Shown here: piece by piece, positions 1 to 12,288 of the stretch
How positions within the stretch are numbered: position 1 is the stretch's first letter
Layout: each line of letters opens with the position of its first letter
Source: Smittium culicis
Lineage: Eukaryota; Kickxellomycota; Harpellomycetes; Harpellales; Legeriomycetaceae
DNA: 21,304 bases
Assembly: GCA_001970855.1 (NCBI GenBank)
Contig: LSSN01006027.1
Span: forward strand, 1 to 21,304
Direction: 5' to 3'
Position numbers and translations under genes: made by a program
The notes under the pieces: generated by a model
The model's input: the letters and a program-made list of their open reading frames with translations, nothing else
Database searches by the model: none
Told to the model about the DNA's origin: nothing

Positions 1-3000
1 TCTAAAAAAATATTGTTTAATAAATTCGTATTTATTAAAAAAATTAATAATTTATACAAAGAAACAATAATTAAAATTATAGAAAATGACTATATCCAAG
101 ATAAATTTTTATTATTTTCATATATATATTAAATCTCTAGTTAATAAACTATAAAAATTCTAATAATGAAAAGCGTATATAAAATTTTTCTCATTAAATT
201 ATACTAAGAAATTCTGAATTACTCATAATATCTATTAAAAAAATTTAATTACATTTATTACTGTATATATAATTATTCCAATTCTAAATTTGCTAATAAA
301 ATAATATAAAATCATTTATTTATTATTGTGAAATTAGATCTATTTTCATCAATAATTCAAGCAATGGTCCATAAATTTGGAAAATTTATAATACAATTAT
401 TATATTTTAAATTACATTTATTTCTTGTTAGAATTTTTTTTTGTGTTTAAAAATGATAACTCAATTCAAATCAAAATTTTATTCTAAATATTTATTGATT
501 TTGAATAATTTCAATTTTTTATATTCATAATTAGTTTAATATTTTTACACAATTTATTATTTATTCATTCAAAATTTTTTTTTGCAATTTATTATTATTA
601 AGACCAATTATTTAAAGCTATTTCTATCACCGAATGTAATGGATTGGGTTTTTTTCGCATTTATTAATTAAAATAATTCTTATAAAAATTGAAAATATTT
701 ATATACTAAATTTTATACACTTTAACTCTCTATTCACTAAATAAAATTCTTCGAAAATAATCATAAAATGGAATTAGAATTTTTTTTATACAGTTATAAT
801 TATATATATTAATATTATTTGGCTGCGCAGATGATTTATAGTTACATTATTAAATTTTCTCAAACAAAAATGTACTTTAGATTAGCCTGATTCCAATCCA
901 TAATATAAAATAAAGTAATCTATTTTTAAAATTATTGATCATAGCTTTCGACGTCCTATAAAAAACTGCTTAAATATAATAGCTTATATTTAATGATTTG
1001 CCTATTTATTAATAAAAATACCAACTATTGGTCAGTTTATAACGTATTAATTATCATTATCATTAAAAATAGCGAAAATAATGTAAATAACTTATAACTT
1101 TTCCAAAATTATTTATATAAAAAAGACCCCTCTTTTACTTAAAAAAATTATCCGACTAATAAATAATAGAATAGCTTTGATATGAGATAAATGTACAATG
1201 ATAATGATACTTTAAATAATCAATAGCACCTAAATTCAAAAAAAATTAGTCAAGTATAAAAATTTAGGATTTAAAAATGTGTATTGAAATAATATTAGAT
1301 GTATTTTTAAAAGTTTATAATTAATTTTTGATTTCTTGATAGTTATACAATATCTATTAAACATATTGGAATGATTTATTAAAAAAAAATCTTAATTCCA
1401 CATCAATTGTGAAAATTTATTCTATGAGTTATGAATAAAGAAAAAAAAAAATTTACTTTAAAAAAATGAAGGAAAAAATCAATAGCTAAAACTCGAAAAA
1501 AAATACTGATTTATAATTTTTTTAAAAAGGTAGAAAACTTTTGAACCTCAGTTTTATGAAGATTATTACCTGTTTTTTATCTGTGTCGCCGATAATTGAT
1601 AGAGATTACGATTTCTAGCGAAGAAAAATTTTAAAAGTTACTATAAAATATTGTATGTTTTGTATAAAAATACTTGTGCCATGATAGAGGTGAAAAAATT
1701 TGAATATGAAGTATTAAAATATAAATAAAATATTTGAAGAAATAAGGTGGTACTGATAAATAATTTCTTATTTAGATTGATTTATACTTGATAATTTAAG
1801 AAAAATTGATTTTAATTATAATTTAATCTTATTTAGATACCGGGGAGTTACTTATTAGTTATAAATATAGTTTAATTATAAATATAAATATAATAAAAAT
1901 AACTAATTTTTACATCCGCGTGTTTTTTAGAAATGAATTGTACCGAGGTTATTAAGCACAGAAAAATATAATATCAGACACGATAGATCACAAAAATATC
2001 ATGATGGAAGTGTATCCAAATACTTAATTGCGGATTATAATATTACAAATCAAAATACTGGATTTTAGAATGATTTAAATATATTTTTGTATTAATATGA
2101 GATGTATAAATATTAATTTTAAATATACAATGATTTTTAAAGGAATTGATACTCATTATAAAATTTTTATCTTTAGTCATCGATGAAGTTATAAATGATT
2201 TTATTAGATTTTATTTCAGATTAAGTACCAAAACATAATATTTATCTTGCGGTTATATGTGTATATTAGGTTATAATACTAACATAGAAATATATTAAAC
2301 TTGTATTTATTAGAATAATAATATTTTAAAAAATTTGATGTAATTTTTAACCTTTTATACCCAAACCTAAAATAATTCCTATAATTTTATATTCTATTTA
2401 TTGATTTAATTATAAGGATATATTTTTTGTTAGCCCAAATGTTATGAAATGACAACATATATAAATAAGAAAAATAAAAAATTTTTTATAGCTCTACTAT
2501 TTTGAATATCATATTATACAATTGAAATAAATCCACGCTTCTTTGAATAATTTTGAATATTTATTAAAAAAAAATATTCTCAACATGGTTATTTTGCTTC
2601 TCCGAATATTTAAACCCAAAAAAATCACTCATATAGCTAAAAATTTTACAGTATTGTATTATCTTAGCATTTACAAAACAACGCTAAGAGATAATATATC
2701 TATATCAAATAGTAAATTATCAGATTGATTTAAAAATCAAAATAAAAAAAACTTGTATTAATTATAATTCTAATTTTTGTAAAGTATCACAATGCCATAA
2801 ATAATTTAAAGAAATTAAAAAAAAAATAAATATTTCAAGAATAAATATTCTTTTGAGATTTAATTGATATAAATGATAATTTTATAGTTTTTATGATACA
2901 AGAAAAATATATAAAACATATTCATTTAATCTAATATAAGAAATGATATATATCAAAATGAATTTTGGATAATATATTATCATTGAAGTAAAAGGGTTTC

Positions 3001-3140
3001 AATTTGAAGGCGGTATATAAAAAAAAGTAAAGAAAAAAAATGATATGATTACTAGGTATTGTTTTTTAGTTCTATGAGCGAGATATAAAAAATTTTCTAT
3101 GTGAAGTGATTTACCCTGTAGATTTAAATAGAATGTATTT
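1..3140. other. AT-rich gene-free flank
   Basis: About 3.1 kb dominated by A/T runs, with GC near 8-15% in many lines (for example about 5 of 60 bases in the first line). Open frames are short. The longest, at 2543-2728 on the plus strand, begins with TTG and is low-complexity, so I treat it as chance. No tRNA, rRNA, tandem array or clear repeat was found, and G and C are roughly balanced, unlike the next 5 kb. Confidence 0.7.
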
Positions 3141-3242
3141 ATGTGTGGAATAGTCGGTTACTGCGGCCGATTCTTCGGTGCTTTTGTGAATCTGTTCATA
3201 GGGATCATGTTGATACTAGGTGTTATTTGGTTTATAGTTTGA
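3141..3242 (+). CDS. possible 33-residue single-pass membrane microprotein
   Basis: An ATG-to-TGA frame of 33 codons sits in a local patch of about 40% GC inside DNA nearer 15-20% GC. The start is fixed by an in-frame TAG four codons upstream. The product begins MCGIVGYCGRFF and continues with an uncharged hydrophobic stretch (about residues 11-33, with IGIMLILGVIWFIV at the end) long enough to cross a membrane once. Its only charged residue is Arg10, so a short N-terminal head followed by a C-terminal anchor is the natural reading. The first seven residues resemble the N-terminus of class II glutamine amidotransferases, but nothing after them does, so I regard that as coincidence. No family is recognised. 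A frame of this length arises easily by chance; only the local GC rise and clean hydrophobicity argue for a gene. Confidence 0.3.
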   Translation: MCGIVGYCGRFFGAFVNLFIGIMLILGVIWFIV

Positions 3243-5315
3243 TATATTTATTAAAACAATAAGGAGTTAAAGATTATATAAAAAATATTTATTTAAATAT
3301 GAAAAGTGATAATCTTATTAACAATAAGTTGGCCAAAAAAAAAAGCTATTAATTGAAATAATAAATCCTTTTTTAGCCTTATTTCCATTTAACCTTTAAA
3401 TTTCCCCATTTTTTATAAATGATTCTTATGCTCTCATGTCGCAGATTTTATACTTTTCAGATTTCATTTCAAATCTTGTGACATGAATTTTGTCATAGAA
3501 ATTACTATAAATTTAATTCCATGAGGTTATAAATTAATGTGTTTCATTAAAATTTCAACTTTATTTTGACATCCCTGTTTATTAGTACGTTTCATTGAAC
3601 AGTCCAATTTTAGTTTGAAATCATTATTATACTCAAGTCTTATATTTTAAAATTTGATTTCGGAAAAATAATATAAGAAAAAAAAATATAGAATTAGTTT
3701 AAAAAGAGAATTCATTGACTGAATCTATGCTTTCAAATAGACCATAATAAAATTGCACTTCATGATCATAGAACTTACTAAGATCAAATCCTAAAGACAA
3801 ATGTGGTCGAAGATGTTTATAACCTGTTAAAACTGAGCATTCTAAAAAAAAAAAGTACCAATATTTGGTAGGCATTGCTTGTAAGATAAAATTGCTTTTT
3901 AAAAAAAGCCAAAAAAAAATTCATAAGAGTAAGAACATAACTCGTTTAATTAAAATATATATTTTTAAATAATTAGGGTGTTTTTATCAAGGAATGAGGG
4001 GAAAACATTGATAAAAATGGATTTTCTATACTTTCGTTATGGTATGAATTTTTTTTATCTGCTGAACTAATATTGGTTAATATATATTTTAAAATTGATT
4101 TATTGAAATCATGAGTAATCATATTCTCGTGTATTGTATTAGATATAAGAATTTCCATAAATGCTGTATCCATGAATTTTAATTTATTGAGTTGAAATAG
4201 ATGGCATAAATTAAAAATTTCCGCAACTTTTACCGAAAGTTTACGTTTGATTTTTAAAAAAATCTGAATAATAACACAAAAGAATGTTAGTCGAGGATAA
4301 AGAATTATATTTTTTAATTAAACTTCATGTATGCCAGCTAAGGTAAATTCCGGGGCGTACATAATCAAATAACATGGGAATTTAGTATTAGTAATAGTTG
4401 TTAAAGTCACAAAGTTGCAGTTAGTATCGTTGTATGAGATAAAAAAGTGGTTTAATTCGCTAAAAAATGTATAATGGTACAGAAGATCAAAGCTAATATC
4501 CTGTGATTTTTTTATATCGGAAAAGTTTGATCAAAAAGCGATGCTATGATGCGAAAAATGGATATTTTTCGGGAAAAGGCGTAAAAGGGCGCATTTGAGT
4601 ATAAAGTACATAACTTATCAGAGTATCGATTTGAGTTTATTTTAGCCGCTCCGATTCTTGAGACAGCTTTGATTGGTGATAATAACGCAGGCTGTTTTAT
4701 TTGCATAAAGGTGACATAGTTGACGGGAATTTTTTTATTTTATAACGTGAATTAAGTTTATAGGCAGATATTTCAGATAATTTTTTGAATGTTATTTATT
4801 GATAGTGGTTGTTTTTAATTTTTTCTGCTTGCAAATCTTTAAGAACAGGACTCTGAATTGGGTAATTAGTACTGGTTAAATTGGGTGCAAGAGTGATTTT
4901 ATTAAATTGCGCTATTGATAAGAATTCGTTTATATATTTTTTTAGAAATTTGTAGTGATCGTTAGAAGCCAATAGAAAGTTGTAAAAAACAGATTAAAGA
5001 GTATAAACTTGATTAGAGAATAGTGTATATACTAATCGGCGAAGTGTACAAGGCTGTGACACAAAACACGGCCATTTGAAAGTTTAATTTATAAAAAAAA
5101 AAAGAGACGTAGTTTTTTTTTATATATGTGCTGATGAGAATGGTTTGAGTAATAGTGCTTGATAATTTTTTTTAGAATTTTAATTAAACGTTTATCGGAT
5201 ATATTCAAAACTCATTTTTATATTATGTGAATTATATTATTATTTTTTTGCTTTTTTATTTATCTACACCCGCATTTTATTAATTAAATTACCAATTCTA
5301 GTTTAAAGGTAGAAA

Positions 5316-5335
5316 TTTATTTTATTTTATTTTAT
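5316..5335. repeat. TTTTA microsatellite
   Basis: About four tandem copies of a 5-bp TTTTA unit, ending just before ATGGATT. It is short, low-complexity and not associated with a gene. Confidence 0.7.
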
Positions 5336-6860
5336 GGATTCTAGTCTATGTGGGTTTAACAAATATATCAAAATATATAGTAAATGTTTAGCAACCCTTA
5401 ATGCCGTTTAAATGACAGGCAAGGGGGTTTAAAAAATGTCGATTTCTAAAGCCATAAGACAGCGTTCTAGATTAAAGCCTTTTTAATGATCAACGGATCA
5501 TTATTTTTGTATTGGTACAGTATAATAACAAATTTTTATTGTTAAAGACAAATATGTGAGTCATAATTTGATAATAATTTAGCTTATTTACAAGCCTACA
5601 CCTATGAAATTAAAAAAAACGACCAATTTTGATGTGGGCTTTACAGTATGGATTTTCATGCATGATATATTCATTACTTTGTTACATCATAAGTATATCT
5701 AATAAAAATCATCCCATCGCACTTTCTCACAATTGAACTCATTACTAAACCAATTCAATAGCAAACAAACTTTAGCTTAATTAAAAAAACCTAATTGGTT
5801 TGTATCATATAAGAGGAAATTTTTAATGGGAGGATTATTATTGACATCAGTAAGAATTTTTTAAATTTTAAATTAATTCAAATATTTGGCAGTTTAAAAA
5901 GAAAAAAATTCAAGTAAATTGTCACGTAAACAGCTAACGAAAAATTTGAGAAACAAGTTTAGTTATCAAATTTAATCGATAATCAAATTTATATTTGGTG
6001 GCGAATGGAATGGGTTATGAGGGAAGAGAATCTTTTATCTTAAGAATCACATTATCCATTTCTATTACTAATAGCTTTAAACTAAGGTAAGTAAATTAGA
6101 ATATGACTGTGTAATTGTGATTACGATAATTTACAAAATTAAAAAAGGGATGTGAATTTTCTTGTGTTATCAAAGTGGTTGCACTAACGGCGGAAATTAA
6201 ATGAAGGATTCCGAGTAGTATAAGAACATAATTTGTCTGTTAATTAACACAAACGTAATAAATTCGGAATGTCATACTGAGCTTTACTATTGCTGTTAAT
6301 TTCAGAATAGAGATATTATTGGTGATTTTAATGAGAATGGATGGATAGGCAAAAATCCAAAACTTTACTTTTAAACTGGAATGATGTTATTTATGCATTA
6401 TTTTAACTAATATTTATAAGTTATTTGATTTTACATTATATCTTACAGCATTTTTTACGAATAGTTGGTATAGTATCTTGGGAGTGTATGTACTGATTTG
6501 CGAAATATTAAAAATGTAGACTATTAGACTCGTTGTTATTTTTTTTTTTTTGAACAAGATTGATATCACATTTACTTGTAAGCTTTACTCTAAATGAGCA
6601 CATTTTCTCATGTATAAAAAAAAAAAGCTAGTTTCAAAGGTTGTGATTAGTGTGGATGATTATATAGATTTACGACATGCTGTACAAAACAAAAGATGTG
6701 AGAATGATATGGATGATAATGAAAAAAATGGCGTTTAATTTAATTATATTTATTACGTAATATAAATTCCATTTTAAAATAAAAAAAATACTAGAAATTT
6801 TTACCAAGGTGACTAGTAGCAAAATTAATATATATCTGTGATGATTAAAAATTTATCTGC

Positions 6861-6884
6861 TTTTTATTTTTATTTTTATTTTTG
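6861..6884. repeat. TTTTTA microsatellite
   Basis: Four tandem copies of a 6-bp unit (the last ending in G instead of A), probably grown by replication slippage. It has no coding context. Confidence 0.75.
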
Positions 6885-8899
6885 CTATTTATTAGCTTGT
6901 ACTTTGTTTTGCAAATCGAAAAAAAAAAAAAAGATAACCAACTGTGAAAATGTGTACATCAAATTGTGTATATTTGTTTGTGTAGAAACTGTCAGCAATT
7001 GAGTAGTAAAGTATATGTAGGATTGTTCAGATTACTAGCCTCTATAGAGGAGAAAAAAGACGAGATAATTTTTATTATAACATTGATTGAAAGGGGAGAG
7101 AAATAAGGTATTTTTTATCAAAGGTTAATAAAAAACAACTGAATTTTGAGAAAATTTCGAGGATAGTTAAATTAATTGTTTGCATACAAGGAATAAGAGA
7201 ACAGTGTCGCGTACAATTAATCGCTAATTAGACAGGAAATATTTAAGAAAACATCTGGTATAGTTGAGAATTGTAGATGAGGAGGCAGAAAAACACATAA
7301 TCTTTAGCCACTATTTAGGTTATAGTTCAATGGTGCATTTTAAGCTAAATTGATTTGATTTTATATATTTTGAATTAGATGTAGTACTTTAAAACGCACA
7401 TATTTGGAGTGAATGGTTGTGAAATTTAATATATAATATGTGGAGGAGGGGGGTTTGATTATATAAACGAAGATTTCTTTGTATTGATTGATATACTATG
7501 AATGTATAGAGCGAGACAAAGTGTATTCACCAATTTAGAACAAATAAATAATGAGTGTATTAAAGCTCAAAAATAGTAAGAAAAAAAAATTTTTTTTCAC
7601 GAGAAATTTATTTCCCTAGTAATAAATGTATTCATGTTTTGAATTAGTATCGGTATATACTAACCAATGACTAGAATCAGAATGAATTTAATTAAGAATA
7701 ACTTATTTTATTAATGTCTGTGCTTACTTTTGTGTTGTCTCGTGTTATTCCTCATCCAATATATATTTTTTTTGATTAAGAAAGTGTTTTTTCATAGGCT
7801 TGAATGTGATTAAATTGCTTTGTTGGTGGGGTTGTTTTAGTTTTAAATGCTTTCAGCAATAGATGGGAAATGTATATAGTTACTTAAACTGTTCATTTTC
7901 CACCATTTAACCCTTTCCCATTCAACACTCTTTAAAAAAATCAAATTTATGATTCGTTTATGATTTATAAGTAAGTTTTATATTTGCTGTTATTTAAAAT
8001 GTGCCAATAATTTTTAAGGCCTCGGAATTAAAGCATTTTAATTGAACGCTGTTGGATATATATTGTGGGTTAAAAATAGTCTACCACCAGTGAAAGGATT
8101 ATAAAACAAAAAACAATTGCGTCAAGTAGAATTATTTTGTTTTTAATCGCTTAGTTTCACTTGTAGCGATTGAATAGTTTTATTCTTCAAAAAAAAAAAA
8201 AAATAAGAGCAAAATTTTGCGAGTGATCAAAATATTAATGCGTGTGATATTCTCAAACAAAAAAAAAGCTAGGAAAAGTGACACTAAAATGAATGATCTA
8301 TTTTTTTTTTTTTTTGAATGATTAGTTGTCGATTAGAAATTTTTTTTATTTATGATTAAGAGTGGTTTTGATCTTCATACTGTGTTTACTTAATGAGTAG
8401 TATTTGGAGGCGATGTAGGGAAAAAAAAATATATGAACTGGAATATATGAGATTTTGCGGCAAATTATCGGGTTGAGCGGTAAATATGTGAGGTGTGTGA
8501 TTGGATGGAAGCGGATGGATGAGTTGGGGGGTGAAAAATCAGCCACCAAACAAAAGCCGTAGATTATACAGTATGGTTGGCAGTTTAGGAATATTGAGGG
8601 AATATCATGCTGTCCTAGTTGGCAGCGTGTGTTAAGGAGGAGAGGTGGATAGGGTAAGTGGATGGGAGAAATTATTGTTGCAAAATAAAAGGGGGGAGGT
8701 TTGAGAGTTAGTAGACTCAGCTTCTGGTTGGACGTCGACTAATTGCTCCACGAAATTGCGATTGTATTTTTTAGCTCCTAACTAGAAACAGGCAAATCGG
8801 CATAAAGGTGCTCAAGCTATTACATCATCAAAATAATTGAAATGGGGTTATTTATTCCACACAAGTCGGATCATTATTACTATATATTTTTTTTGCATA

Positions 8900-10200
8900 C
8901 GGGAATTATAAATTAAGATTAGTGTTTCTCACATATATTCTCCTCTCCCCTCGCCCTATTTTTTGTGCGCTGCGAAATATACGAGATTGGACCCTGTAGT
9001 TGATTAGTTCACATTAGTGAGGTTTCTTGTTAAGATGCATGCATATCTTTAGTATATTAAACAGGCTAATTAAGGAGAAGGAGTGAGCCGAATGAATTAG
9101 GGGCCAACTCATCTATATCATTATAATATAAATAAATAAAGAAATGCAGGGTTTATCCAATAAGCTTCATACAAACAATAAAGTCGCCTATGCTATAAAA
9201 AAAAAGAAAAAGAGCTTACTCAGCATTGTCAGCAACTTTAAAAAATTAAATTAATTTTTTTACAAGGTCTTTAATTCTAGCCAACTCGCATTCTCTAAAT
9301 ATTTTTTTTAGAATTTTTATAGAATTTTTATAGAATTTTTATAGAATTTTTTGGAATTTTTTTTTTTTTTTTGTAGAGGAAGGGATTGTGAAAAGCGTAT
9401 AATTTCAAACTTAGTCACCCTAGAAATAAATAAAAGCAACAGCGACAAATATTTACATTTTCCAGTATCACATACGAGGACGGCTGTGGCGACAATACGT
9501 GTCGAATAGGCCCAAAATCAGGTAGCTTTTTGTTCACAAATATGAGTCTGAAACCTAAACGCATATTTCCCCCCCTAGAATTCCATTTCATTGGGGATAA
9601 TTAGTTTATTCCTAAGCGCAATATAGTTGGAGCTAATTTGTTTGTTCCGAAGTGTAAGTTATATTGGGGGTGAGTAAGCATTAAGCGTGAATGCGCTAAT
9701 TGCACCTTTTTTTTAATGGTGGTGGCTTATACTTGTAGGAGAAACTACTTTCCTTTTCTTTTTTGGGCGGAAAGAAAAGTCATACTTTTAGCCTCGGATC
9801 CATCCTATGGAAATTAATGAGCGCTGAGCAGTTTGCTGGTATATACGTGAGTGTGTGGTCTAAAAAAAAATAACAGCCAAGAAATCATCCCAAATATTTT
9901 TAGTGTTTACGCATAAATTCTAGATTTTGCACAAAACTCGCTCTTATAAATAAACAAGTCATTTTGCTCGACAATATCAATCGCTATTCAGCAGGTATTA
10001 GTCATTCGCGCATTTTTTATCCTTATCTCCAAATCTGTTATTTATCTAGAAAATTACGTTCTTAGAACTAACGATTATTAAAGCTGATTTTGGCTGCCAA
10101 ACACGAATTCCCAAATAGTTATAATATAGAGGTCAATCGGGGAAAAAAGCTAGATTAATTCTAAATTAGGCTTATCCCGTCGTACCTTATTTCTGTACAA
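8900..10200. other. skew-neutral, GC-richer core at the inversion point
   Basis: G and C are nearly balanced here (for example G15:C13 at 9481-9540, G14:C13 at 9781-9840, G9:C12 at 9961-10020), between the G-rich left arm and the C-rich right arm. GC content climbs to roughly 35-45% in several lines, the highest non-coding value in the window, and sequence complexity rises. No RNA gene or long frame was recognised. About 50 codons are open on both strands at 9415-9604, but with no family resemblance. It is the geometric centre of the skew domain. Confidence 0.6.
9309..9375. repeat. 11-bp minisatellite running into poly-T
   Basis: Four near-identical copies of TAGAATTTTTA at 9309-9352, then a degenerate unit beginning GGAATTTT and a poly-T run to about 9372. 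The pattern suggests slippage growth next to the skew-neutral core. No function can be assigned. Confidence 0.8.
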
Positions 10201-11896
10201 TTAACTTTGTCCCCCCCGATTCATATACATCCAACTCTCACACCTAATTCCCTCCATCTGCCTCCCTTTATTTATCTGCGTCCGTTAATTTATCTGTATC
10301 ATATAAAGCCTCGGGTATCTTGTCGTATTGTTTGTAGCTTTTTTTTATAAATAGCTGCTTAAATCCCTTTTCCATTCAACTTTTCATCTCTACCCACCAG
10401 ACTCCTCTATATCTCTAACTCTCTTTTCGCCCGCTGGCACATTAGAAAATCATTCTTGATAACTAAACTCACCTCCAAATAGTTTCATCCGATAATAACA
10501 TTCCCAACAACTCCCTCTAGTACCAAAACCAAATAAATATACGTACCTCAATTATATAAAATAGATAATTCTTACAAGTCTTTCTCTATATTATTCAAGC
10601 TATATCGATACTTATTTATCAGAACCTTTATCACCAACCCTCCCCCCCACTCACACTGCCACCCCCTCCTTAAACAACATACCTGAAAAATAACTATACA
10701 TTGACCGAGCATCCCTGTTCTAATTATACAAATAATCTATATTTAAATTACATTTTTAGCCAAACACAAAAAAAGATAATAGACATATCTGCACTATTAC
10801 ACTTATAAATCATCCCTCAATCTCGTATAGAATAACAAAATAAATACAGCATCCAAATAACCATCACACCTTCCCATCCCAACCTTTTAAAGATTCCAAA
10901 CATCTTTTTTATCTTTTTCAAGCAATCCGGATTTTATAAATATGTTCATTAAAATGACCACAAACTACGAAAGTCCATCAGATAGAGATTACCCGCGCCC
11001 TCCAAGACCTCCTGTTCTAACAGAAGACTAGAAGTAAAATAAAACAGCAACAACCAGTTCGCTAATTTAATGCGGATTAGCCTTCCTTAAACCAAAAATT
11101 ACTAACCATATCCGCCAAAAAAAAAATAAAATAAACACTCAGATACACCTAGTTCTCCTCTGGTTCCACCATCGCCTAAACCTCTTTTGCATTCTTTTTA
11201 AAAAAAGTAAGATAGAAAGCTTGCCTCTACTTTTAAAAAAAAATCCTTTTATTCATTTTATAGCTTTATCACTCACATTCCCCTCCCCTACCCACTCACC
11301 TATTATATATTATATACATTTGCTTATCTTTTCTTTTAATTAGTATTTTAGTCTTTATTATTTTAGTTAACTAATAATACCTGTCTATTTACACAATTTT
11401 ATTCACAATAAAAAAAAACATTAATAAAATTAATAGTCCCTTCTAACTCCCATCAATTCTTTTTAGGAAAAAAAACATTCAACATATAAACTGTTTAAAC
11501 ATAAATAATTATATTATCCCTCATTACTCTCTACCTCCAACCATACACTCTTTTTTATTGGTGTAAAATCGAACAATAATCGAAAATTATCCAACCTTAT
11601 AGGAATTAAAATAATTTGACCATAACTAAGCGTTCATTTTGAGTTATTAACATCACTTTATAATACACCATAACTAGTATTTAATTATTTAAAAGTATTT
11701 TTCCATAAAAAAATCCGCCATAAAGTTACACAAAAAACTCTTTATCTCAAATAAGGGGCTAGTGCGAAAAAAAAATCGTCTAATAATTTCCCGCGTCTAC
11801 ACCTTTTTACCATTCTAATAGTGTCTTGTTACACACGTAAATTTAGTTGAGTCTTAATTTAATAATACTCCTGCGAAAACAATATAACATTAATCT
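10200..11896. other. gene-free C-rich arm of the GC-skew domain
   Basis: The plus strand here has far more C than G: C24:G3 at 10201-10260, C24:G5 at 10381-10440, C30:G2 at 10621-10680, C18:G1 at 11281-11340 and C15:G4 at 11521-11580. C-tracts of five to seven occur near 10211, 10642 and 10662. No open frame of note, no RNA gene and no clear repeat was seen. It is the reverse-complement counterpart in composition of the left arm, and the bias appears to run on past the zinc-finger gene (C11:G1 at 13681-13740). Confidence 0.65.
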
Positions 11897-12150
11897 ATAT
11901 GGGTAATTCTTTATGAAGAGGTCATTTTATAGTGTAAAGAGTTTCAGTGTATAAAATCGCATAAAAAATAATCAGCCAATGAGTAGAATAATTTACTTTT
12001 TTAGCAAATAAAAATTTTATATTGAAACGAAGAAATAGAAAAATCAAAATGCCTTTCTTGCTCCGCCAATAATACTTAAAAAAAGCGATTTTACAGGCCA
12101 ATAACATTAAACTGAAACAAAGTGCTCTCTTCGTTCAGAATCTCCCATAT
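11897..12150 (-). mobile_element. MITE-like fold-back element, copy 1 (254 bp)
   Basis: Both ends read inward as ATATGGG followed by a version of AATTCT...GAAGAG. The left end reads ATATGGGTAATTCT then TGAAGAGGTCA. The right end, on the minus strand, reads ATATGGGAGATTCTGAACG then AAGAGAGCACTTTG. Similarity between the arms continues imperfectly for about 100 bp, including a shared AAAATCGC block, so nearly the whole element could fold into a hairpin. The right half aligns closely with the left half of copy 5 at 17546, including a shared GCATTTTGATTTTTCTATTT-type block and TTTGCTAAA. A 61-codon minus frame (11922-12107) lies entirely inside and is probably fortuitous. No clear target-site duplication is visible. 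It lies about 140 bp past the stop of the zinc-finger gene, so it may fall in its 3' region. Confidence 0.75.
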
Positions 12151-12288
12151 GTGAAACACAATTATAAAAAGTATAAATGAAAAACAAAAGTGTTACTATT
12201 GATTCCAAATCTCGATCAATAACTAACTGAAAATAAGATTTGTTTCATTATACATTTACTCTAATTGGGTTATTTTTATCTAAAGAAG

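Larger units (their letters stand above)
3243..8900. other. gene-free G-rich arm of a GC-skew domain
   Basis: No convincing gene in about 5.6 kb. From roughly 4 kb the plus strand carries far more G than C, and the bias strengthens rightward. Hand counts are G15:C9 at 4621-4680, G13:C5 at 6481-6540, G17:C3 at 8401-8460, G23:C4 at 8461-8520 and G25:C1 at 8641-8700. Minus-strand frames of 64-67 codons at 3973-4173, 4512-4706 and 8346-8549 are about what chance predicts at this base composition. Runs of ten or more A or T are frequent (near 6540, 6915, 8190 and 8301). The stretch mirrors the C-rich arm at 10200-11896. Confidence 0.65.

Noticed and set aside
2543..2728. 61-codon plus-strand frame
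   Set aside because: It starts with TTG, is Lys/Leu/Ile/Asn-rich as random AT-rich DNA would be, and has no recognisable motif. At about 20% GC some six frames of this length are expected by chance in a window of this size.
3141..3164. MCGIVGY start resembling class II glutamine amidotransferases
   Set aside because: Only the first seven residues match. The following sequence is a membrane stretch, with none of the downstream amidotransferase motifs, and the frame ends after 33 residues.
3973..4173. 66-codon minus-strand frame
   Set aside because: No motif, no GC rise, Ile/Asn/Ser-rich composition, and a length within chance expectation.
4512..4706. 64-codon minus-strand frame with an ATG start
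   Set aside because: It looks slightly more protein-like than the others, but has no recognised family and no promoter context, and its C-rich codons follow from the local strand skew. I left it out as unproven.
6009..6035. AATGGGTTATGAGGGAAGAG as another fold-back element end
   Set aside because: It resembles the family terminus, but no inverted partner was found within 300 bp and the internal blocks are absent.
8346..8549. 67-codon minus-strand frame rich in Pro, Ser and Tyr
   Set aside because: It lies in the G-rich arm, where the minus strand is C-rich and lacks G-containing stop codons. Composition alone explains the open frame.
9415..9604. About 50 codons open on both strands in the GC-richer core (minus ATG at 9564; plus ATG at 9542)
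   Set aside because: Openness on both strands at once points to local GC content rather than coding, and neither product resembles a known family.
11922..12107. 61-codon minus frame, Phe/Ile/Lys-rich
   Set aside because: It lies wholly inside fold-back element copy 1. The matching region in copy 5 contains stops and a frame change, so it is not conserved as protein.
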